Below are positions 45,242 through 64,000 of a stretch of DNA of 64,000 nt, piece after piece. The stretch is from Meandrina meandrites. Its lineage: Eukaryota > Cnidaria > Anthozoa > Scleractinia > Meandrinidae. The notes under the pieces were generated by a model that worked only from the letters and a program-made list of their open reading frames with translations, had not been told where the DNA came from and searched no databases. The position numbers and the translations under genes are program-made. Each line of letters opens with the position of its first letter. Position 1 is the stretch's first letter. The DNA is taken from positions 4,477,001-4,541,000 of the forward strand of contig OY855912.1 in the NCBI GenBank assembly GCA_963693305.1, in the 5' to 3' direction.

Positions 45242-46643
45242 CTGTAAATAAAACCAAAAGGGGGTGGCCTTGCTTCCAACAGGCCCGAATGACAAATGCC
45301 ATTTTAAAATAGACGACTACTAGTATATAATTGTATTGAAACACACGTCTATCATCGTCTTTACACAACTCGTTCCAATTCAAGGTTGCTTGTATTAAAA
45401 TCGACGTTCTCTGCCGACCCCTTTGCTAATATCTGATCGACGAACGTCAGTCAAGCGACCAAGGGGAGACTTGGAATTTTCCCGAGGATTGCGACTCTTT
45501 GCCCGTGAATTTTTTACGCCAGGGTTTCAGTATGACAAACCAGGATGTATTTGCTCGTGTCTACTACAAAAAAAATGCAAGTTTTTTCTTATAATTGACA
45601 AATCTCCTTGTGGAAGCAGCGAACTTTGCTAATGTGCGCTGCTACACAAACAAAACTTGTATCTACTTACACATGAAGTTCTCTTTTGAGGTATTCCGCC
45701 GTACACAGTATATTGCAACTGAACCTCATACGAAAACATTGTTTTGTTCTTTTGAATCTACACACACAAAAATTATCAAGGAAACTTCCAAAGAAACTGC
45801 AGAATGACTGTTGGCAGTAACAGGTATCTAAACAGAAACAGAAAAGTTGCTTCACAACAAAATAACAGTTTGACACATATGGAACAAAGAGTTAAGTTAT
45901 AATTCCATGCACATCATTGACATAAAGGTTTAAAGGTGACTGACAATAAAAACGGGCTCCCGAAATTAACAATAAAAAACACTGTGACGAGAGCTCTGTC
46001 TTCCGCTCCACACAGCCTACATACTGAGGAGTTACACTGAAAGGTTACAAGAATCACACAGGGTTAGGGGAATAAGACAAACTTTAATGACAAGTTTAAA
46101 ACTAAAAGTATAGATACCACTCAGTGGTGAAATCTCAGTTTACACGTTCAAGTTTAATATCGGTCGGTTACTTTTGCCATTCGTTATAATCTTGAACAGT
46201 CCGTCCTCCTTCATAACATTTCTTGTGTTTTTTTTTCCCGTTGTTTCAAACCATCAACTTAAGGTGTAGCTCATACACAAGATTGTAAGTAACTTCTAGA
46301 CAAGATTGTAAAGAACATGATCCCCAAAAATAGTACGGACTCGCTCCTTTAAGCGACTAGAAAAAATCTGTAAGGTACACGATACATTGTAATTACATGC
46401 ATATCCCTCGTATCGCTTTTGTTGTTTCATAGAGGTCCATCTTTGGACTCGTGTTCTCTTATGACTCACAGAATTTTACTAGAAATCCCACATAACTCAT
46501 ACAGCTAAATTACAATATCATGAGTATACAAGAATGATAAAACGACAGCAGACTATACAAAGGGGCTGCAAGATATCTGCCCCACTCTCTTAGTACAACC
46601 GACAGTAACGGTTGTCAAGGCGATACAAGCACGGCGTCATCAG
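45242..46643. other. downstream region of U2AF2
   Basis: No separate gene supported. The U2AF2 3' UTR should extend into it from 46643 downward. A possible polyadenylation signal on the minus strand is ATTAAA at 46088-46083, but the real end cannot be read from sequence alone. Small frames at 45423-45807 lack motifs. Confidence 0.45.
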
Positions 46644-58093
<11,450 letters not shown>

Positions 58094-58554
58094 GTTACTC
58101 TATAAGCTTCGAAGCTTCGTTATTGCACAAAACACATGGATTTTCAAGATGGACGACGGAACTTTTTGTCGAGCGCGCGGCTCATGCCTCATGGGATGGA
58201 AAATGAGCATAGAAACGAGGTTGACAAACCCGCTTGCGGGTTTGCGGGACTTTCATTGTTCAGTAAAATCCCGATTCCCTCAGTGGAACGCTGCAATCCA
58301 TATCCTGCTTACACCCAAATTCTCGAGCCAGTTTTCGTTTCCCTTGGAGGTTAGAGAAAACTATTTATTAACCGCGCGGCCATAGGCCGAGCGCGGTTCT
58401 TGCTCTGCACGGGATTTATTAGTCGTCGTAGTATTTTTTTTGTCGGTGACCAGACCCAAGCCCCCACTCGGCCAAATCACGATTGGGACTTTGCATCAAG
58501 CAACCTGTGATGTTTGTTCACTAAAAGCTGTTGAAACATTAATGTACAAAAAAT
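58094..58554. other. upstream region of U2AF2
   Basis: The promoter of U2AF2 should lie here, reading leftward from about 58100-58350. I see no clear TATA box. The remnant 'gaaacgaggttgacaaaccc' at 58212-58231 resembles the end of the 20548 transposon family. No gene. Confidence 0.4.
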
Positions 58555-60720
58555 GTTACGGATATTGTTTTCTTTATTGTGTATAAAGTATATTTTCGTT
58601 TGGTTTTATCGAAGCGTTGGACTCGAAGCTAATATTGAATACACTAAAAAAGATATTACGTCAGTCATGGAATGCGCTGATGTTGCAGGTTTCACTTTCA
58701 CTACATGACAAATAACATTGTGGTTTCTTTGCAAGTTTATATCGGTAAAAGCGACGGTCATTAATTTGTTTGCCCTTCTGCTAGTATTTCTTGTGGGTTT
58801 AGGCAATCAAAGTGATTTTTTTGGCTGTCTCATCGAAGCAAATTCAGATATTTGAAGGGAAATGAAATATTTGCTACAGTAAACAATTGAGCGTGCCCGA
58901 ACGTGCAGGGGTTACGTCATTAGAAGGGGAAAAACCCCAAGCTGAAGATAGTTGGGGATAACGCAAACCTTGGATTGTGTGACTCGCGTGACTACTTTAC
59001 TAGTACTTTACTCATAGTACAAAAAAAATAATCTTCCCCGTGGAGATGTTACGGATATTGTTTTCTTTATGGTTTGGTTTTATCGAAGCGTTGGACTCGA
59101 AGCTTATATTGAATACACTGAACAAGTATTGCGTCAGCCATGGAATGCGCTGATGTTGCAGGTTTCACTTTCGCTACGTGACAAATAACATGGTGTTTAC
59201 TTTGCAAGTTTATTTCGCCAGAAGCGACGGTCATTAATTTATTTGAAATTTTACGAGAGTTTCTTGTTGGTTTAGGCAATTAAAGCGGATTCTTTGGCTG
59301 TTTCTTCGAAATGAGTTTAGAGATTTGAAGGAAAATTAAATATTTGCTAAGGTAAACAATTGAGCGTGCCCAAACGTGCAGGGGTTACATCATTAGTAGG
59401 GGAAAAAACACCAAGCTAAAGATAGCTGGGGATACGTAAACCTCGGATTGTGTGACTCGCATGACTACTTTGCTAGTACTTTACTCATAGTACAAAAAAT
59501 AATCTTCACCGTGACTTTTTAATTAGCAAAAATAGAGTTAATTTTTGAAACGTGGTTATCGAGGCGTTGGATTCAGAGGGCATATTGCGGGGGGGGGGGG
59601 GGATACTCCCCTAAATTTCGCATAGAGGTGTGCCGCGAACGTTCTCAAACCCTGACCCTATCTAAGGATAAAGAAAACGAAAATTGATACCCTTTCTAAG
59701 GCCCAAACCCGAAAAATGACACCCTATTCAAGGGGAGGAGAAGCATTGCGTGACGACTCAAATAACGGCTAGTATTATTATTATACTTAATGATTATTAT
59801 TATTATACTTAATGACGGATAGTTCAGTTTTAACAGACAATTTGTTTTCGTTTAGCTAGGCGTTTATTTGAGTTGATAGAATTTAGCTACCCTATCTAAG
59901 GATCACACCGGGAACACAATGCCAAAAGGAACAAAAGTGATACCCTATTTAAGGACCAAGAACCTCAAAAAACATACCCTATCCCGCGGCACATACCTAT
60001 ATAGCCCATACATGGGAGAACCCCCCCCCCCCCCCCGGGGGGGGCATATTGAATACACTAAAAATGGTATTACGTCAGCCATAGAATGCGCCGATGCTAC
60101 AGGTTTCACTTTCGCTACGTGACAAATAAGATGGTGTTTTCTTTGCAAGTTAAAATCGGCAGAAGCGATGGTCATTAATTTAATTTATTTACACTTCTGC
60201 GAGTATTTCTGGTGGGTTTAGGCAATTGAAGTGAGTTCTTTGGCTGTTTCATCGAAGTGAGTTCAGAGATTTGGAGGGAAATGAAATATTAAAATTTGCT
60301 GAAGTAAATAATTGAGTTTGCCCGAACGTGCAGGGGTTACGTCATTAGAAGGACAAAACCCCGAAGCTAAAGATAGGCGGGGATAAAGTAAACCTCGGAT
60401 TGTGTGACTCGCGTGATTACTTTGCTAGTCCTTCACTCATAGTACAAACAAATTGAAACAAGAATGTATGGAAAATGTTGCGGATTTATTTTTTTTATAT
60501 TTGTGTGTAAAATTAATAGCGGTCAAATAGCAGAATGTTTAATTCATGCCCAAACATGTCACAAGTGAAGTTCCAGATTAAGACCATTACGTCATCATAA
60601 ATTTCACAACGGCTATGGGCGTTGGTGCAATATTGGATTGTGTGACTCGCGTGACTACTTTGCTAGTCCTTGACTCTTAGTACAAAACAAATTTAATTTA
60701 ACCGTGACTTTTCTGAGTAA
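58555..60720. repeat. tandem array of about 0.49-kb satellite-like units
   Basis: At least three units and a partial fourth: 58555-59048, 59049-about 59577, the third split as about 59540-59587 plus 60044-60470, then 60477-60720. Landmarks repeat in order: 'ttacggatattgttttcttt', 'atcgaagcgttggactcgaa', 'attgaatacact', 'gcgctgatgttgcaggtttc', 'gcgacggtcattaattt', 'cgtgcaggggttacgtcatt', 'ggattgtgtgactcgcgtga'. Units differ by substitutions and indels. Frames of about 65 codons on the minus strand recur as echoes of the array. Confidence 0.8.
59588..60043. mobile_element. insertion in satellite unit 3, 8-bp target duplication
   Basis: 456 bases bounded by poly-G/poly-C runs. It is flanked by the direct repeat 'gcatattg' (59580-59587 and 60044-60051), and removing it restores the satellite unit. 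The interior has repeated 'ataccctat.taagga' phrases in one orientation. An 8-bp duplication fits hAT-type elements (inference). Confidence 0.7.
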
Positions 60721-60904
60721 GAAACCTATTAATTAGCAAAAATGGAGTTAATTTAAAAAAGCGCGGTTTTAAGATGCTTGCATCTTCTTGTTTTTGTTTG
60801 TTTCTTTGCTGTTTTATTATTTATTTGCCTGTTTCCTTGCTTCTTTATTGGTTTGGCTTTGTTTTGCGCAGCTCGCAGCTAGCAGATGTCAGCTTGCAAA
60901 AATA

Positions 60905-61510
60905 AACGGCACGCAATGCATGCTGACAACTTCTGTGCTGAGTGATTCTTCAACAAAAGTTGCGTTATCTTGGCGTGAAATCCGATATACGGTATACGAT
61001 GCAAGGTCAAACGCTGTCTTGAAATTGCTTACACCTTTTGTTTTAAAAGAATGGAAAGATTTCTGTTTACTAAATCTTATAGAACGCATCAACTATAATT
61101 TTTCTTTTTCGTTTATACTTTAAATTAGTCCTTTCTAACTGCCCAGGAGTATTTTACTTTGAGTTCTACGCGACGATTTCTTGTTTAGTTGACTTGATTT
61201 CTTTTCCCAGTCCTATTCGGTTCTACAGATCGGTCGATCGCAACAGACAACAGGTCCCGTCCACTCGCACGACGACATGAAGCGATGAAAGTTGTAAAAT
61301 TTGAGATTGGGCCGTAAAAATCTATTTTCTCATTTCAGATGGCGGATCTCAAAATGAATACAAACAATGCACCTACTTCCCATTGCTCTTCGGTTCAATT
61401 CAGGGAGTAATCATCACATCGTAACACCAAATATTCCAAAAATTCCATCGCTTTTCCGCTTTCCAACATTAACCGATGACGTCATAGGAATGACGTCATC
61501 GCTTAAAAAC
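60905..61510. repeat. dispersed repeat R2, third copy
   Basis: Matches 18550-19410 in order: 'gacaacttctgtg.tga', 'caaggtcaaacgctgtcttg', 'agatttctgtttactaaa', 'agatcggtcgatcgcaacag', 'gctcttcggttcaattcagg', 'ccgatgacgtcat'. It has one internal unit where the first locus has two. It also contains a short segment ('atttcagatggcggatctca') absent from the first locus. Confidence 0.7.
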
Positions 61511-61757
61511 CAGCCCGACTAGCTCGTGGCTCAATCAAGTTCATCAGATACAGTTGTTCCCCGCTGTATTACCTCATTATAAAGACCACAAATGCAGCGA
61601 GGGGGGTGGGGGGGGGGGGGGCTGGTAGGGCTATAGCCCTACCACTTTTTTTTGCTTGGGTTGATGTTTTAGGGCTCCAGGTGAATTTTACCACTAAAAA
61701 GCAACAAAGCGCGTCTACTATTACATATGCATAAAGTCTGAGGCTCGGCAAAGCTGC
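61511..61757. other. spacer with poly-G tract
   Basis: A poly-G run at 61600-61621 is followed by 'ctggtagggctatagcccta', a small palindrome. No coding sequence; it may be the terminus of an element. Confidence 0.35.
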
Positions 61758-61964
61758 GTGACGGCAGTTATTTTCGCAGGCGTTCCCATCGTACCTACCG
61801 TACTGCCAAAGATCACTTTAGAGGCCCTTGATCTTATTGTCAGTGTTATCGACAGGCGCTTTAAACAGGAAAGTTTCAGCTCCTACGCCCAGATGGAGAC
61901 TATCTTGGTAAAAGCTGCTAATATGAGTCAGATGTTGATACTGGGACGCTACCCGGGCAGCTAA
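61758..61964 (+). pseudogene. hAT-type transposase fragment
   Basis: The middle of this 68-codon frame (EALDLIVSVIDRRFKQ and the following SYAQMETILVKAA) has the pattern of the region before the dimerisation domain in hAT transposases of the P52rIPK/zinc-finger MYM type, where an E-x-LD-x-I-x-x-I-x-x-RF-x-Q motif is common. There is no start or end of a complete protein. It is 1.9 kb upstream of a hAT C-terminal relic on the same strand. Family call from memory of the motif, not from a search. Confidence 0.45.
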
Positions 61965-62017
61965 GTGCTTTGTTTATAGCTATGATGAAGATATCATGTT
62001 TCGACAACCCCGGTAGA

Positions 62018-62157
62018 CAACATCCTGGTGACAAGCATCCTGGTGACAAGCATCCTCGTGACCAACATCCTGGTGACCAACATCCTGGTGACGAGCGTCC
62101 TGGTGACGAGCGTCCTGGTGACCAACATCCTGGTGACCAACATCCTGGAGACGAAGG
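62018..62157. repeat. 15-bp minisatellite, 9 units
   Basis: Nine head-to-tail copies of 'catcctggtgaccaa' with regular variation (acaag, accaa, acgag ends), contiguous and without spacers. Because 15 is a multiple of three, the frame from 61970 to 62200 stays open and would read a five-residue repeat of type HPGDx; the opposite strand is also open. Probably a VNTR, not a gene. Confidence 0.9.
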
Positions 62158-62199
62158 TTCCGGAACCAAAGAAGAAGGGGTTGACACATTATGCTTCTA

Positions 62200-63790
62200 A
62201 AACTAGTTGTACCTATCGGTAAGTGCCAACGAGCGAAATATTCATGTTTTTTCGTAAGAACGGATACCGAATGGTTTTCGATAGAATCTTTATAATTTGA
62301 AATGACCAAAATATGGTAAATCGTAGTTTAGGTAATACGAGAAGAAAGTGCCCTTTCTCTGGTGTTCATATTAAATGACACGGGTTTGACAGGTTGATAA
62401 CTCTTGACAAATCTTTTAATCTTTTAAAGGGATAGTTGCATTTCAAGAACTTCTCATAAATAGAATCCCAAAATCAAAACTGCTAAGATTCTGTAGACGC
62501 TTTTCAGTATCAAATCAACCCAATCAAGCAATGACGGCACAGATTTCCGTCTTGCATGCAAATCAGTTGTCATTCGATGTCATGTTTACGCAAAACTCAA
62601 TTCCCAAGCGAAAAAATGAATAGAAAACAAAACCAAAACGGACACTGAAGGAATATGTGGAGACAGAATTTTAATATATTCAAGTAAACATTACATTTGC
62701 CGTTTGTCTTGCGTGTATGACATGCAGTAATTTTAGTGAGTGTCGCTTGGTATTGATTCCTTTGAGCGAAAATATAAACGTTATTTGATTTGGGATGAAA
62801 TCATCGGTTAAACAATTGCTATAAACAAAAGCAACACTTAAAGGTAGCATTTACCCGACCGTGGCATTCTCGTAAGTTAAGAAAACTCCATTTGAAGTCA
62901 GTAGTCCGCTTTTGATTTTCGTGTCTATCTTCAGAAATCAAAGGACTCCAAAGCCGAAAGATTATTTCATCGCTTTGAAGACCTTGATGTTCATTTTTTT
63001 GGCGGTCGAGTATTCTGTAGGGTATTCTCTTTCCATTTAGAGTACCATAAAGGTGTATTTATCGTAAAAGGAGTGAATGAGCACATTGAAAATTTTAACA
63101 GCGAGCCGTGTGGACGCCATTTTGGCCATTTGCTCTTTAGCAAGGAGAGAGAGACTGGGGACCAGTTTGGAAGAACAATACAACCCAAATATGGAGTGTT
63201 TACTTACACCCAAATATGGTTAAAAAAAGTCCCTTACGCTGAAGTTGAGATTTTTTCTGGTATCTGTGGTATAGCGCGGCTCTATGATTCTGCCGCCTCG
63301 TCAGCCTCGCCTCTTGGCTCGGCTGCCTCGTTGGCAATCAAGTATTACGCTTTTTGGCACTGCTCTCAAAACTAACTATTAGTGCTCCGAATTATGCTTG
63401 ACTGTTGTTACTATGCTCGTAATTATGCTGCAAAATGTTTTCCCAGACCTCGGTGAAGCGCAAAAATATAAACAATTTTCAGAATAAATTAGTGTAAACA
63501 CAATATGAACTAACGAGCTGAGGAGCTAAGTTAAGCCTACTTGAGGATGCACTGGGAACAAGCCTGCAGTGTTCAATAGTAATGTAAGCTAGGTAGAACA
63601 TTAAAATCGCTTACAATTTTGTAGTTTAAACTTAAAAAATGTACAATAGTAGCTCTAAAAAGAAGAAAAAAACTGTTATGTCGCAAAATGTCATTATTAT
63701 GCCGGTATTATGCTCGATGCTCCACCTATAGTATTATGCTCGAAATTATGCCGGCATAATGTGTCGAGAGAGAAAAAACTCGTTTAGAAC
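62200..63790. other. gene-poor stretch
   Basis: Nothing coding is supported. A frame at 63073-63375 plus is open for 100 codons but becomes Ala/Ser-rich repeat-like ('gcctcg' runs at 63296-63335) with no motif. 'attatgctcg' and 'attatgccgg' phrases recur between 63390 and 63765, marking another decayed repeat. Confidence 0.4.
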
Positions 63791-63816
63791 AGACTGAACT
63801 CCAAACTATCCGTTAG

Positions 63817-64000
63817 CTGCTTGCTGTAAATCCTGCTACCAATGCTGCTGGCGAGCGTTTTTTCTCATCTCTTCGGCCTCTGAAGGCGTGGCTTCAGATC
63901 AAGGATGGACGAAGAAAGGTTTAGCAGCCTTTGCCTTCTCAGGCTCTCGGTCAGTAGGGCGAAAACAGGCGAGCGCGAGCGAAAGAAAATTGAAGGGGAT
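63817..64000 (+). pseudogene. hAT transposase C-terminal (dimerisation) domain, frameshifted
   Basis: From 63817 the frame reads Leu-Leu-Ala-Val-Asn-Pro-Ala-Thr-Asn-Ala-Ala-Gly-Glu-Arg-Phe-Phe-Ser-Ser-Leu-Arg, matching the hATC signature (P-A-T-x-A-x-x-E-R-x-F-S-x-L-R-x-L-K). A stop (TAG) follows about 35 codons on. The expected continuation (E-R-F-S-S-L) is found in another frame just there, so a frameshift is visible. The window ends before the domain does. Likely a dead copy; it may belong with the fragment at 61758-61964. Confidence 0.6.

Noticed and set aside
60788..61123. 111-codon frame with a hydrophobic, signal-like start
   Set aside because: The hydrophobic start is a T-rich tract and the remainder is dispersed repeat R2; its counterparts at 18550-19158 are not open in this frame.
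61970..62200. Frame encoding an HPGDx five-residue repeat protein
   Set aside because: It is created by the 15-bp minisatellite, is open on several frames and lacks a signal peptide or flanking coding exons.
63073..63375. 100-codon frame near the window end
   Set aside because: Its second half is an Ala/Ser run from 'gcctcg' repeats and the first half has no family resemblance.

Overview
This is eukaryotic, intron-rich, AT-rich and transposon-dense DNA. The proteins and repeats fit a cnidarian, most likely a coral or sea anemone. That assignment is inference: it rests on the style of the GPCR family, the K02A2.6-like (Mag-type) retroelement and the many foldback elements, not on a database search. 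No bacterial feature (operon, CRISPR array, prophage) is present.

Layout. (1) Positions 0.9-32.5 kb hold a tandem array of three related class A (rhodopsin-like) GPCR genes on the plus strand: copy A 3723-7261, copy B 16581-23994, copy C 30059-32465. Each has the same exon plan (exons of about 116, 274, 258 and 354 bases; intron phases 2, 0, 0). A and B each rebuild to 332 residues with seven transmembrane segments. Copy C has no recognisable first exon and carries an in-frame TAG, so it looks like a pseudogene. Conserved noncoding blocks precede the copies, so whole units were duplicated, and many transposons have since inflated the introns of B and C. (2) Positions 32.5-37.7 kb are gene-poor, with THAP-like zinc-finger relics and a palindromic element. 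(3) Positions 37.76-42.40 kb hold a complete Ty3/gypsy retrotransposon on the minus strand: a 1420-residue Gag-Pol, identical 98-bp LTRs, a 5-bp target duplication and a primer-binding site matching tRNA-Ser(GCT). (4) Positions 42.4-45.2 kb are a nest of at least five miniature DNA transposons. (5) Positions 46.6-58.1 kb hold a complete 14-exon minus-strand gene for the large U2AF splicing-factor subunit (U2AF2, 469 residues), with a 674-bp perfect-type foldback transposon filling one intron. (6) Positions 58.5-64 kb are a tandem repeat array of about 0.49-kb units broken by an insertion, dispersed repeats, a 15-bp minisatellite and fragments of a hAT-type transposase.

The working genes are two orphan-type GPCRs, which sense an unknown ligand at the plasma membrane, and one housekeeping splicing factor. 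The rest is mobile DNA. I did not find a convincing new multi-gene system. The observations most worth checking are a 57-bp transposon with a 9-bp target duplication and a 2.8-kb relative 0.5 kb away, a compensated frameshift in the GPCR B tail, the copy C stop codon, the palindromic TACATGTA motif concentrated over the U2AF2 gene, and the intact gypsy element.
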